Part shown: positions 28,325 through 36,914 of the stretch, in pieces
Numbering within the stretch: position 1 is the first letter of the stretch
Layout of the letters: each line of letters opens with the position of its first letter
Origin: Telmatospirillum sp.
GTDB lineage: Bacteria; Pseudomonadota; Alphaproteobacteria; Rhodospirillales; Magnetospirillaceae
Direction of reading: 5' to 3'
Assembly: GCA_009712185.1 (NCBI GenBank)
Contig: WASQ01000054.1
Span: forward strand, 1-64,000
Length of the DNA: 64,000 nt
Program-made: the position numbers and the translations under genes
Notes under the pieces: model-generated
The model's input: only the letters and a program-made list of their open reading frames with translations
Told to the model about the DNA's origin: nothing
Databases searched by the model: none

Positions 28325-28490
28325 CGTGCGAACTCCCTCCGCCGCAGGTGTTCCTGATAGCGGGCCCTGGAATCTCCCCCCCACACAGCATCCAGGCGCC
28401 GGGATCATCGGGAACTTGGGTAGGACGCCGCTCGGGGTCCCCCACCGCCAGATCGGTGGTCCTGCCCACATCATGCGACCGTTCCCCACA
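28325..28490 (+). ncRNA. ssrS: Probable 6S RNA (ends approximate)
   Basis: 6S RNA mimics an open promoter and binds sigma-70 RNA polymerase. The 5' part GTTCCTGATAGCGGGCCC and the 3' part CTTGGGTAGGACG...GCTCGGGGTCC resemble, in order, the E. coli GUUCGCAAGCGGGCC and GGUUGGUGAGC...GCUCGGUCC segments flanking the central bubble. GGGCCC can pair with GGGTCC across the bubble, and a CCACCG/CGGTGG hairpin lies on the 3' side. The outer closing stem is weak, so ends are uncertain. A possible -10 GATACT lies at 28304-28309. Recognition is from memory of the family, not a search. Confidence 0.55.
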
Positions 28491-28500
28491 CCGGTCGCGA

Positions 28501-28537
28501 AAGCCGGGCCGCCCCCATCGGCCCGGCTTTCTCATTT
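28501..28537 (+). terminator. Intrinsic terminator after the 6S RNA candidate
   Basis: AAAGCCGGGCC (28501-28511) pairs with GGCCCGGCTTT (28521-28531), followed by CTCATTTT. It lies just downstream of the noncoding RNA candidate and upstream (in coordinates) of the 3' end of cobT, so it could also serve cobT on the other strand. Confidence 0.65.
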
Positions 28538-28577
28538 TCGGACGGAAATTCCGGGCGAACCGGCATCGCCGATCCGC

Positions 28578-28641
28578 ACCGGCGATGAGGCCCCACCGGC
28601 GATGAGGCCCCACCGGCGATGAGGCCCCACCGGCGATGAGG
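28578..28641. repeat. Tandem 17-bp repeat
   Basis: The unit ACCGGCGATGAGGCCCC is repeated three times exactly, plus a 13-base partial copy, in the sod-cobT convergent gap. There are no spacers, so it is a simple minisatellite. The remaining noncoding sequence in 28098-28324 shows nothing recognisable. Confidence 0.85.
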
Positions 28642-28686
28642 ATGGTCGATCGGGGCCAGCCTGTCCCCCGATGAAAACCGGAAGGA

Positions 28687-30591
28687 TCAGACCGGCCGCG
28701 CGCCCCGGGCGCGTCGCCGGGCCGGAACGGTCTGTTCCTCGAACAGGGCGGAAAGCTGTTGCAGCATGGTTCCTCCCAGGTCCTCGGCATCCATGATGGT
28801 CACGGCCCGCCGGTAATAGCGGGTCACGTCATGGCCGATGCCGATAGCCACCAGTTCGACCGGCGACGCCCCCTCGATCCAGCCGATCACGTCGCGCAGA
28901 TGGCGCTCGAGATAGCTGCCGGCATTGACCGACAGGGTCGAATCGTCGACCGGCGCGCCATCGGATATGACCATCAGGATCCGGCGCTGCTCCGGCCGCG
29001 CCAGCAGGCGGCTGTGGGCCCAGACAAGGGCCTCGCCGTCGATGTTCTCCTTCAGGATTCCTTCCCGCAGCATCAGGCCGAGATTCTTGCGCGCCCGCCG
29101 CCAGGGCATGTCGGCCGCCTTATAGATGATGTGGCGCAGGTCATTGAGGCGTCCGGGATTGGTCGGCTTGCCGGCGGCAACCCATTTTTCGCGCGACATG
29201 CCCCCCTTCCAGGCGCGCGTCGTGAACCCCAGCAACTCCACCTTGACGCCACACCGTTCCAGGGTTCGGGCCAGAATGTCGGCGCTCATCGCGGCCACCG
29301 TGATCGGCCGCCCGCGCATCGACCCTGAATTATCGATCAGCAACGACACCACGGTGTCGCGGAAGTCGGTGTCCTTTTCCTGCTTGAAGGACAGGCTGTG
29401 CGTGGGATTGGCGACGACACGGGCCAGCCGGCCGGCATCCAGAAGCCCCTCCTCCAGGTCGAAGTCCCAGGCGCGCGTCTGCTTGGCGAGAAGGCGGCGC
29501 TGCAACCGGTTGGCCAGACGGCTCACCACGCCATGCAGATGGACAAGCTGCTGATCCAGTTGCTGGCGCAGCCGCTGCAATTCATCGGCGTCGCACAGGT
29601 CGGCGGCATCCACCACCTGATCGAACGCGGTGCTGTAGGCCTCATAGGCCTTGACCGAAGGCTCGTTGGAGGGGGGAGACGGGCGCCGGTGGGCGGCCGG
29701 ACCGCCGGGCTCCTCGCTGCCGTGGCCGGGGACCAGGATGGTGTCGCCGTCCAGCCCCTCGCCCTCCTGGGCGGCCATGCTCTCGGCTTCGCCGGATGCG
29801 GTGTCGCCGGTCCCCTCGGACGGCGAGGCGCCGCTTTCCGATTTGTCTTTCTGCTCCTGGGAGGTCGATTGCCCCCCCTGGGAATCGGCCCCCTCCTCAT
29901 TCTCGCTTTCGGCGGCCTCCTGCTCTTCGACGGCCTCGATATCGAGGGCCGCGATGAGATCGCGCAGCACGCGGGCGAACCGGTCCTGGTCGCCCAGGGT
30001 GTCCGACAGTGTCTTAAGGCTGGCGCCGGCCTTGGCCTCGACAAACTCTCTCCAGAGATCGACAGCCTGCCGGGCCGACGGAGGAGCGGCCTGACCGCTG
30101 AACGCCTCCCGCGCGATCAGGCGCACGGCCTCGGACAGCGGCACCTGCTCGCGCTGAGAGACGGCGGCATAGCCCTCGGCACGGTAACGCGCCTCCAGCG
30201 CCGCCGACAGATTGGTGGCGACGCCCTTCATCATCCGCGCCCCCAGGGCCTCAACGCGGGCCTGGGCGACGGCATTGTAAATGTCCTTGGCTTCCTGCCC
30301 ATGGGGCATGCGCCGGCTATGCAGGGCCTCGTCATGGTATCTGAGGCGCAGCGCCACCGAATCGGCGGCCCCCCGGAGGCGGGCCAGATCCTCCGCCAGG
30401 ATCTTGCGCGGGGGCGACGGGAGCCGCACCTGGCCGCCCCGCACCGCCGGGGCGCCCTGGGAATAGGAAACCGTCACGTCGTCGCGACCGGCGACGGCCC
30501 GCAATGCCGCCGTCGTGACGCGCTTGACCAGATCAGCCGGCGCCTCTTCCTGGCCACCGATGAACCGTTTGTCGGCGCCCCCCTTGTCCAT
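28687..30591 (-). CDS. cobT: Cobaltochelatase subunit CobT
   Basis: With CobS and CobN it inserts cobalt into hydrogenobyrinic acid a,c-diamide in aerobic cobalamin synthesis. The 634-residue protein has an N-terminal domain (1-200), a long acidic, Glu/Ser-rich linker (about 215-300) typical of CobT, and a C-terminal VWA domain with the MIDAS motif [14 protein letters not shown] (about residue 430) and [13 protein letters not shown]. It follows cobS by 12 bases. CobN is outside the window. Confidence 0.95.
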   Translation of the reverse strand: MDKGGADKRFIGGQEEAPADLVKRVTTAALRAVAGRDDVTVSYSQGAPAVRGGQVRLPSPPRKILAEDLARLRGAADSVALRLRYHDEALHSRRMPHGQEAKDIYNAVAQARVEALGARMMKGVATNLSAALEARYRAEGYAAVSQREQVPLSEAVRLIAREAFSGQAAPPSARQAVDLWREFVEAKAGASLKTLSDTLGDQDRFARVLRDLIAALDIEAVEEQEAAESENEEGADSQGGQSTSQEQKDKSESGASPSEGTGDTASGEAESMAAQEGEGLDGDTILVPGHGSEEPGGPAAHRRPSPPSNEPSVKAYEAYSTAFDQVVDAADLCDADELQRLRQQLDQQLVHLHGVVSRLANRLQRRLLAKQTRAWDFDLEEGLLDAGRLARVVANPTHSLSFKQEKDTDFRDTVVSLLIDNSGSMRGRPITVAAMSADILARTLERCGVKVELLGFTTRAWKGGMSREKWVAAGKPTNPGRLNDLRHIIYKAADMPWRRARKNLGLMLREGILKENIDGEALVWAHSRLLARPEQRRILMVISDGAPVDDSTLSVNAGSYLERHLRDVIGWIEGASPVELVAIGIGHDVTRYYRRAVTIMDAEDLGGTMLQQLSALFEEQTVPARRRARGARPV

Positions 30592-30603
30592 GGCTTTCGT
30601 CCG

Positions 30604-31602
30604 TCAGTCGAGCGCAACGCGGGCCAGGGTCTCGGGCAGTTCGACCCCGAAACAGCGCTGGTAGTACTCCGCGACCACCGATCGCTCCGTCTCGTCGCAT
30701 TTGTTGAGGAAGGTCAGGCGGAAGGCGAATCCGATATCCGAGAAGATTTCGGCATTCTCGGCCCAGGTCAGCACCGTCCGGGGGCTCATGACCGTCGAGA
30801 TGTCGCCGTTGATGAACCCCTGGCGCGTCAGTTCGGCCACCCGGACCATGCTGGCCACCTTCTCCCGGCCGTCCGGGTTGTCGAAGGCGGACAGCTTGGC
30901 GAGAACGATCTGCATCTCCACGTCATGGGCCAGATAATTGAGCGTCGCCACGATGTTCCAGCGGTCCATCTGGCCCTGATTGATCTGCTGGGTGCCGTGA
31001 TAAAGACCGGTGGTGTCGCCGAGGCCGATGGTATTGGCAGTCGCGAACAGCCGGAAGGCGGGATGGGGACGGATCACGCGGCTCTGGTCCAGAAGGGTCA
31101 GCTTGCCCTCGACCTCCAGGATCCGCTGGATCACGAACATCACGTCCGGACGCCCGGCGTCATATTCGTCAAACACCAGGGCGGTCGCATGCTGCAAGGC
31201 CCAGGGAAGGATTCCCTCGCGGAACTCGGTAACCTGCTGGCCGTCCTTCAGCACGATGGCGTCCTTGCCGATCAGGTCGATCCGGCTCACATGGCTGTCG
31301 AGATTGACGCGGATGCAAGGCCAGTTGAGACGCGCCGCGATCTGCTCGATATGGGTGGATTTGCCGGTGCCATGATAGCCCTGCACCATGACGCGGCGAT
31401 TGAAGGCGAAGCCGGCGAGGATGGCAAGTGTGGTGTCATGGTCGAACCGGTAGGCGTCGTCCCGTTCCGGAACATATTCGCTGGAGGAGGAATAGGCGGG
31501 CACCATCATGTCGGAATCGAGCCCGAACGTCTGGCGCACCGAGATCTGGATGTCGGGCGTGGCCATCAGGCCGTCCGAGGTGAGGGTGGCGGTTTCGGTC
31601 AT
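30604..31602 (-). CDS. cobS: Cobaltochelatase subunit CobS (AAA+ ATPase)
   Basis: AAA+ ATPase of 332 residues forming hexameric rings with CobT to drive cobalt insertion. Walker A is [14 protein letters not shown] (about residue 80), Walker B is [14 protein letters not shown] (about 145), and sensor 1 lies in [12 protein letters not shown]. Start [11 protein letters not shown] is followed by the conserved segment [12 protein letters not shown]. Upstream on the same strand is a DnaJ-like gene, the usual alphaproteobacterial arrangement. Confidence 0.96.
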   Translation of the reverse strand: MTETATLTSDGLMATPDIQISVRQTFGLDSDMMVPAYSSSSEYVPERDDAYRFDHDTTLAILAGFAFNRRVMVQGYHGTGKSTHIEQIAARLNWPCIRVNLDSHVSRIDLIGKDAIVLKDGQQVTEFREGILPWALQHATALVFDEYDAGRPDVMFVIQRILEVEGKLTLLDQSRVIRPHPAFRLFATANTIGLGDTTGLYHGTQQINQGQMDRWNIVATLNYLAHDVEMQIVLAKLSAFDNPDGREKVASMVRVAELTRQGFINGDISTVMSPRTVLTWAENAEIFSDIGFAFRLTFLNKCDETERSVVAEYYQRCFGVELPETLARVALD

Positions 31603-31644
31603 GGAAATGCTGCTTTCGAGAAAACTTGGGCTCAGCCCAAACAG

Positions 31645-32223
31645 TTATGACAGATTTAGGCTCTCGCGGAGGGTTTTGTAAGCCTGGCCGATCTGCTTGA
31701 AGCGCTCCTCGGCGGCCTTGTCCCCTCCATTGGCGTCGGGATGATGCAGTTTGCACAATTCCTTGTAGCGCGCCTTAAGTTTTTCAAGCGTAAGTGGCAG
31801 GGATAAATTCATCACCCGCATCGCCGTCTGTTCCGCCACCGGCTGGGCCGCCTCGGGCGGGTGCTGGGGACGGTGCATCTCCGGGCCGAACACGTCGAAA
31901 GGATCGCGCACCTTTTCCGGATCGAACCGGAACCGGCCGCCCGACAGCGTGCCCAGCGGCCAGGTCGGGCGCTGCCAGGTGGTATCCATCCGGAGAATCC
32001 GCTCGATCTCGTCCGGTTTCAGCCCCGCGTAATAGTCCCAGGAGGCGTTGTATTCCCGCACATGGTCAAGGCAGAACCAATAATAGTCCTGTAATGTTTG
32101 TGGGGATTTCGGCGCCCGATAGTCACCGCTCCGGTCGCAACCGGGGTGGTCGCACGGTCGTCCGCCGCCACTGTTGCTCTGTTTGCCTTTCGGTGGCCAG
32201 AATTTACGTGATTGCCCGTTCAT
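31645..32223 (-). CDS. J-domain protein with N-terminal Cys motif
   Basis: 192 residues. The C-terminal 55 form a J-domain (LTLEKLKARYKELCKLHHPD...) with the HPD motif needed to stimulate DnaK ATPase. The N terminus carries CDHPGCDRSGDYRAP and a later FCLDHVREYN, suggesting a small metal-binding or structural Cys/His element. Other DnaJ zinc-finger and substrate domains are absent, so this is a type III J-protein. Its fixed position beside cobS and bolA suggests a shared role, possibly chelatase assembly, but this is inference. Confidence 0.9.
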   Translation of the reverse strand: MNGQSRKFWPPKGKQSNSGGGRPCDHPGCDRSGDYRAPKSPQTLQDYYWFCLDHVREYNASWDYYAGLKPDEIERILRMDTTWQRPTWPLGTLSGGRFRFDPEKVRDPFDVFGPEMHRPQHPPEAAQPVAEQTAMRVMNLSLPLTLEKLKARYKELCKLHHPDANGGDKAAEERFKQIGQAYKTLRESLNLS

Positions 32224-32334
32224 GATCGCACACTATGAGCGTAAGCCGGGTGACTGGCAATATTCTCGCCCGCCGGCACCGCGTCCGGAACGGGCGCCGT
32301 CTGCTTTCTCAAGGGGGCCCAGGGGACCACGGAC

Positions 32335-32628
32335 ATGCAGGTAAAGAACGCCATCGAGACGAAACTGACCGCCGGATTGTCGCCATCGCGCCTCGACATC
32401 GAGGATCAGTCGCACCGTCATCAGGGCCATGCCGGCGCCCATCCCGAAGGCGAAAGCCATTTCCATGTCACCATCGTCTCCGCCGCGTTCGAGGGCAAAT
32501 CGGCAGTCGCCCGGCAGCGCCTGGTCTATGACCTTCTGGCGGAGGAACTGCGCAGCCGGGTGCACGCCCTGTCCCTGACGACGCTCACGCCCGCCGAGGC
32601 CTCGGCCCGCGCCACTCTCAACCGCTAG
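32335..32628 (+). CDS. bolA: BolA family protein
   Basis: 97-residue BolA/IbaG-like protein, a class II KH-fold partner of monothiol glutaredoxins in Fe-S trafficking and regulation. The signature is HRHQGHAGAHPEGESHFHVT followed by GKSAVARQRLVYDLLAEEL and a conserved His in SRVHALSLTTLTPAE. It diverges from the J-domain gene, whose start is 111 bases away. Its region of origin matches the bolA-dnaJ-cobS order in other alphaproteobacteria. Confidence 0.95.
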   Translation: MQVKNAIETKLTAGLSPSRLDIEDQSHRHQGHAGAHPEGESHFHVTIVSAAFEGKSAVARQRLVYDLLAEELRSRVHALSLTTLTPAEASARATLNR

Positions 32629-32815
32629 GCAAACGGACGCCCGTCGGAGGCGGCCTTAGCCGCGATCGGCCACGGCCAACCGGTCGGGGCCGTTCTTGGC
32701 GCGCGCCGGAGCCGGAAGCGAAAGCGAACCAGCGCGTATGTGATGCTGGACGCAGGCAATTCATTTCCCTCCGGCCTCTTGCCGTATTACTATGAAATGG
32801 TTGCAACACTATTCG

Positions 32816-32870
32816 TTTACACCACTCCGGTGTCATGTTAATATTTTTACATAATCTCGCTTAAGCGAGA
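32816..32870 (+). promoter_or_regulatory. Promoter with 16-bp palindromic operator for the RHH gene
   Basis: TTTACA (32816-32821) and TAATAT (32839-32844) are 17 bases apart, a good sigma-70 match. Just past the expected start is a perfect 16-base palindrome TCTCGCTTAAGCGAGA (32855-32870), and ACACC/GGTGT (32819-32833) is a second inverted repeat inside the promoter. Both could bind the RHH protein encoded 28 bases downstream. Noncoding 32629-32815 holds nothing else clear. Confidence 0.6.
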
Positions 32871-32898
32871 GAATCTTGAGGGAAAATGGGGCTTTACG

Positions 32899-33252
32899 AT
32901 GGTTGTCAGCACTTTGCGCAATCGGAACGTTACAATCGGGGGGCGTCGTACGAGCATGAAGCTCGAGCCGGGCATGTGGGATGCCCTGGATGAGATCTGC
33001 CACCGGGAAAGTTCCGCCATTCACGAGATCTGCACCCGCATTGCCAAGGAGCATAAGGGGTACAATCTGACCGCGGCGACACGGGCCTTTATCCTGGCCT
33101 ATTTCCGCGCGGCCGCAACCGAAGATGGTCATGCGGCGGCGGGACACGGCCCCCGGCCCGGGGCCAGACCGTCGCTGGATGCCCCCAAGGCGCCGGCAAG
33201 GGTCGCGCTTCGCCCGGCCGACAGCGGATCGCGCCGCCTCGCCGGACGATAG
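32899..33252 (+). CDS. Ribbon-helix-helix domain protein
   Basis: 117 residues. The N-terminal half (about 8-75) matches the RHH_4 type: RNVTIGGRRTSMKLEPGMW forms the DNA-binding strand and following helix, then DALDEICHRESSAIHEICTR and TAATRAFILAYFRAA. The C-terminal 40 residues are Ala/Pro/Arg-rich and likely disordered. GGGG lies seven bases before the ATG. The palindrome at 32855-32870 suggests self-regulation. Targets are unknown. Confidence 0.85.
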   Translation: MVVSTLRNRNVTIGGRRTSMKLEPGMWDALDEICHRESSAIHEICTRIAKEHKGYNLTAATRAFILAYFRAAATEDGHAAAGHGPRPGARPSLDAPKAPARVALRPADSGSRRLAGR

Positions 33253-33289
33253 AATCTGACTGCCCGGGAAGGGTCTCGCCGCTCCGAGA

Positions 33290-33314
33290 CTTGAGAAAGC
33301 TCGGCTTTTTCAAG
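33290..33314. terminator. Bidirectional terminator hairpin
   Basis: CTTGAGAAAGC and GCTTTTTCAAG form an 11-bp stem with one G-T mismatch and a TCG loop. It lies downstream of the RHH gene and, on the other strand, downstream of the CorC-like gene; the T-rich arm faces the plus-strand transcript. Confidence 0.55.
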
Positions 33315-33438
33315 TCCGGGGCGCCGCTCTGAACGGTGGCATCGACAGGTGGAACGCGATGCGGGACGAGGCATCGCGGTTCGCCGCCCTGTCCGTGCTC
33401 TCCGTATGGGGCGGGGCGTCCGGGGCCGCGCCCCCGGA

Positions 33439-34713
33439 TCAGTCCTTGTCCTCGGGATCGCGCGGCGCCGGCGGCGTCAGACGGACCGACGTGATCTGAT
33501 TGCGGACCCGGCGCAGCACCTCGAAACGGAATCCGTAGAACAGAAAAACCTGATTGACTTCGGGGATCATGCGGGATTCGTGCAGCAACAGGCCCGCGAT
33601 GGTCGCCGCATGCTCGTCGGGCAGACGCCAGTCATATTCCCGGTTCAGGTCCCTGATGGTGACGTCGCCATTGACGATGAAAGAGCCGTCGGCCTGCGGA
33701 CGCACGCCCGCCACCAGAACGTCGTGCTCGTCGGAAATCTCCCCGACGATCTCCTCGATAATATCCTCAAGCGTGACCACGCCCTGAAGCGTCCCATATT
33801 CATCCACCACCAGCGCGAAATGCTCCCGCCTTTTGCGGAAGGCCTGCAACTGGTCGATCAGCGAGGTCGAGTCGGGGATGAACCAGGGCGGCGTCGACAG
33901 CGCCACGATGTCGATTTCGTTGAGATCCCCGGTGTGATTGCGGACCGCCCGCAGCAGGTCCTTCGTATGCACCACGCCGACGATGTTGTCGGGTTCCCCC
34001 TTCCACAGCGGCAACCGCGTGTAGGGCGAGGCGGTGATCTGATCCAGGATCACCGACATCGGCAGGGCGGCGTTGACCGTCGCCAGGTTTTTCCGGTGAA
34101 TCATGATCTCGCCGACCTCGACATCGCCCAGATCCAGGATCGAGCGCAGCATCTTTCGTTCGTGACGGACCTCGTCCTCGGCGGTGTGAATGTCGATGGC
34201 GCCGCGCAGTTCGGCGATGGTCTCCTCGATTCCGGCCTCGGCCTTGAGCGGCACGCCGAGCAGACGCAGCAGTCCGTTGACGAGGGCCTGCACCGCCAGG
34301 ATCGGCGGTCCCAGGAACCAGGTGATGACCCGCATCACCGGCGCCAGAGCCAGGGCGACTGAATTGGACTGATGGATGGCGATGGTCTTGGGCAGGATTT
34401 CACAGAAGACGAGAACCACCACGGTCATCAGAACCGTGCCATAGGCCACGCCGGCGTCTCCGAAGGTGGCGATGGCCACGCTGGTTGCCATGGCGGAAGC
34501 GAAAATCTGCACCAGCGTATTGCCGAGAAGAATGGAGCCCAGCAGCCGTTCCTTACGGTTCTGCAACCGGTTGACGAGGGCCGCGCGGCGGTCCCCCTCC
34601 ACCTCCATCTGATGCATCAGCGGCTTTGACACCACGGTGAGCGAGGTTTCGGCGCTGCTGAAGAAGAACAGCAGCATCAGCAGGAAAACGATCAGACCGA
34701 TCTCAAGGATCAT
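33439..34713 (-). CDS. CNNM/CorC-type membrane protein (hemolysin-like)
   Basis: 424 residues from ATG 34713. An N-terminal DUF21/CNNM membrane domain of several helices (MILEIGLIVFLLMLLFFFSS... to about 180) precedes a CBS-domain pair (about 205-330; SPYTRLPLWKGEPDNIVGVV, ALVVDEYGTLQGVVTLEDII) and a C-terminal transporter-associated CorC_HlyC domain (about 345-420). Such proteins are implicated in Mg2+/Co2+ efflux. The start overlaps the aroB stop (ATGA). No direct link to shikimate synthesis is expected. Confidence 0.92.
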   Translation of the reverse strand: MILEIGLIVFLLMLLFFFSSAETSLTVVSKPLMHQMEVEGDRRAALVNRLQNRKERLLGSILLGNTLVQIFASAMATSVAIATFGDAGVAYGTVLMTVVVLVFCEILPKTIAIHQSNSVALALAPVMRVITWFLGPPILAVQALVNGLLRLLGVPLKAEAGIEETIAELRGAIDIHTAEDEVRHERKMLRSILDLGDVEVGEIMIHRKNLATVNAALPMSVILDQITASPYTRLPLWKGEPDNIVGVVHTKDLLRAVRNHTGDLNEIDIVALSTPPWFIPDSTSLIDQLQAFRKRREHFALVVDEYGTLQGVVTLEDIIEEIVGEISDEHDVLVAGVRPQADGSFIVNGDVTIRDLNREYDWRLPDEHAATIAGLLLHESRMIPEVNQVFLFYGFRFEVLRRVRNQITSVRLTPPAPRDPEDKD

Positions 34714-35843
34714 CGCGGTCCCACCCCCGCGCGCGACAGGGCCCGCTCGACGACCCGCCGGAGCGCCGGCGCCGGCACGTCCGGGGACAGGAAAGCCTGA
34801 CCGATCCCCCGGGCCAGGACAAAGGTCACACGACCATCGCGCACTTTCTTGTCCTTCGCGAAATGGGCAATCAGGCGGTCGGCGTCCCAGCCGCCCGGCA
34901 GCGGCGGCAGATCCGCCGGCATGCCCAGCAGGTCGAGATGCCGGCGCAGCCGGTCCCGGTCCTCGGCGGGGCAAAGCCCCAGTTCGACCGAAAGATCGAA
35001 GGCCAGCAGGAGACCGATCGACACGGCCTCGCCATGCAGCAGCAGTTCGCCATATCCACCCTCGGCCTCCAGCGCATGGGCGAAGGTATGGCCCAGATTG
35101 AGAAGGGCGCGCTGTCCGCTCTCCCGCTCGTCGGCGGCAACGATCCGGGCCTTGGCGCGGCAACTGGTTTCGACCGCGCGGACCACCGCCCCCTCATGGC
35201 CGGCCAGAACGGCGGGCGCATGCACTTCCAGCCAGTCGAAAAAGGCGGGATCGTCGATCAGTCCATATTTCACCACCTCCGCATAGCCGGCCTTCAATTC
35301 GCGCGGCGGAAGCGTGCGGAGGACGCCGGTATCGGCCAGGACCAACCGGGGCTGGTGGAAACTGCCGATCAAATTCTTGCCCTGGCGGGCGTTGATCGCC
35401 GTCTTGCCGCCGACCGAACTGTCGACCTGGGCCAGCAGGGTGGAAGGAATCTGGATGAAGGGGACGCCGCGAAGCAGGACGCTGGCGGCGAAACCGGCGA
35501 GGTCGCCGATCACCCCGCCGCCGAAGGCGACGATCGTCGTTCCCCTCTCGCACCCGGCGTCCAGCATGGCATCCAGCAGGCTTTCCAGATGGACGAAACT
35601 TTTGGTCTGCTCTCCGGCCGGCAGCACGACGCCATGGTTTTCAATGCCGGCCCCGTCCAGCGCGTCTTTCAGCGCTTCGAGATGCAGGGACTCCAGCGTC
35701 TCGTCGGTGACAACGAAGACGCGGCCGCCCCCGGAGGCGCCCAGAAGCGGAGCAATCCGCGCCCCGGCCTCGGCAAGCAGGCCCGGCCCGATCAGAATGT
35801 CATAGGAACGGTCGCCCAGGGCGACGGAGATGGAGGCGGTCAT
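34710..35843 (-). CDS. aroB: 3-dehydroquinate synthase
   Basis: Second step of the shikimate pathway (DAHP to 3-dehydroquinate, NAD- and metal-dependent). 377 residues from ATG 35843; signatures are FGGGVIGDLAGFAASVLLRG, IPSTLLAQVDSSVGGKTA and the metal-binding LLNLGHTFAHALEAEGGYG. The frame upstream of 35843 reads through aroK in another register and is not protein. Follows aroK by 22 bases. Confidence 0.97.
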   Translation of the reverse strand: MTASISVALGDRSYDILIGPGLLAEAGARIAPLLGASGGGRVFVVTDETLESLHLEALKDALDGAGIENHGVVLPAGEQTKSFVHLESLLDAMLDAGCERGTTIVAFGGGVIGDLAGFAASVLLRGVPFIQIPSTLLAQVDSSVGGKTAINARQGKNLIGSFHQPRLVLADTGVLRTLPPRELKAGYAEVVKYGLIDDPAFFDWLEVHAPAVLAGHEGAVVRAVETSCRAKARIVAADERESGQRALLNLGHTFAHALEAEGGYGELLLHGEAVSIGLLLAFDLSVELGLCPAEDRDRLRRHLDLLGMPADLPPLPGGWDADRLIAHFAKDKKVRDGRVTFVLARGIGQAFLSPDVPAPALRRVVERALSRAGVGPR

Positions 35844-35865
35844 TGCTGGCGGATCTCGCTTTCGG

Positions 35866-36432
35866 TCAGCCCGGGACATCGGGCGGGGGGACGGGGTGGC
35901 GCAAATGGCGGGCCAGGGCGTCCAGCACCCTGTCCACAGTGAATTCCGGCGGCCGGTCGGCGGTGTCGACGGCAAGATCGGCCGCGGCATAGACGGGGTA
36001 GCGGTCGGCAATCAGCCGGCCCAGGATTTCGCGCGGATCGCCCTGGCGCAGAAGCGGACGGTGATCCCGCCCGGCGGTCCGCTTGACAAGAAGGTCGAGA
36101 TCGGCCCGGATCCAGACGGAAATTCCCTTTTCCGCGATCAGCGCCCGGGTCTCGGGATCCATGAAGGCGCCGCCTCCGGTGGCAAGCACGCAACGGGGCC
36201 CGGCCAGCAGACGTCCGACCACCTTGCGCTCGCCGTCGCGGAACGCCCCCTCGCCATAGCGGGCGAAAATCTCGCTGATCGAGCAACCGGCGGCGGCCTC
36301 GATCTCGGTATCGGCATCGATGAAGGGCAGGCCCAACCGCTGCGCAAGACGACGCCCGACGCAGCTTTTGCCAGCCCCCATCAGTCCGACCAGCACGATC
36401 GAACGGGGTATTGTCTCCGTTTCCTGACCCAT
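35866..36432 (-). CDS. aroK: Shikimate kinase
   Basis: Phosphorylates shikimate at the 3-hydroxyl, feeding chorismate synthesis. 188 residues from ATG 36432; Walker A is [19 protein letters not shown], followed by [12 protein letters not shown], the shikimate-binding FRDGERKV and ATGGGAF. First gene of the aroK-aroB-CorC-like unit, with normal family length. Confidence 0.96.
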   Translation of the reverse strand: MGQETETIPRSIVLVGLMGAGKSCVGRRLAQRLGLPFIDADTEIEAAAGCSISEIFARYGEGAFRDGERKVVGRLLAGPRCVLATGGGAFMDPETRALIAEKGISVWIRADLDLLVKRTAGRDHRPLLRQGDPREILGRLIADRYPVYAAADLAVDTADRPPEFTVDRVLDALARHLRHPVPPPDVPG

Positions 36433-36773
36433 CAATGATCCAACGGTTGGGTATGGGGGGCCCCTGGGAACCCCGTCCTCCAAAGAATTGCCGACATGGA
36501 AGCGTCGGGCAAGATTGAACTCCGGTTCGGGTCCCGATAAACTTTTGCCACTTTACCATGGTTTAATCCCGGCACGGTCCGTTCTCCTGTGTGCCGGGCG
36601 CCCTTCAAGGTTCATCAGGGGCCGGCCGGCGCGGACCTCCGCCGGGACGCCTCCGTCAAGGGGCGTTCCGGGGCGGATTCCTCCGGTGTTCCTCCCTGGC
36701 GTCCCCGTACCGGGCCGACCGGGGGGGCGGACGCCGTCTGATCAAACCTTTTCGTCAAGGCAGGTTCATATCA
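36433..36773. promoter_or_regulatory. Divergent promoter region of aroK and the exported-protein operon
   Basis: A 341-base gap with no gene. A plus-strand promoter candidate is TTGAAC (36515-36520) and TAAACT (36538-36543) with 17 bases between, leaving a leader of about 220 bases before the small membrane protein gene. The leader is GC-rich and has no recognised riboswitch. Confidence 0.5.
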
Positions 36774-36914
36774 ATGAGTAGTTTGCTTCGCATCGTTACC
36801 GTCATGCTGGTGGTGGTCGTCGTCGGCGGCATCGCGGCCCTGTCCATGTGGGACATTCCCGCCCCCACCAACAAGATCGAAAAGGTCATCCCGGATGAGC
36901 GTTTCCCGCGCTGA
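36774..36914 (+). CDS. Small single-pass membrane protein
   Basis: 46 residues: MSSLLRIVTVMLVVVVVGG begins one transmembrane helix (about 5-24), followed by a short tail WDIPAPTNKIEKVIPDERF. Short size kept it hidden in longer frames. The downstream gene starts 20 bases inside its 3' end, so the two are co-translated. The tail motif looks conserved-type rather than random. Topology would place the tail in the periplasm. Function unknown. Confidence 0.75.
   Translation: MSSLLRIVTVMLVVVVVGGIAALSMWDIPAPTNKIEKVIPDERFPR

Noticed and set aside
28578-28641. CRISPR array
   Set aside because: The 17-base units are contiguous, with no spacers and no cas genes nearby.
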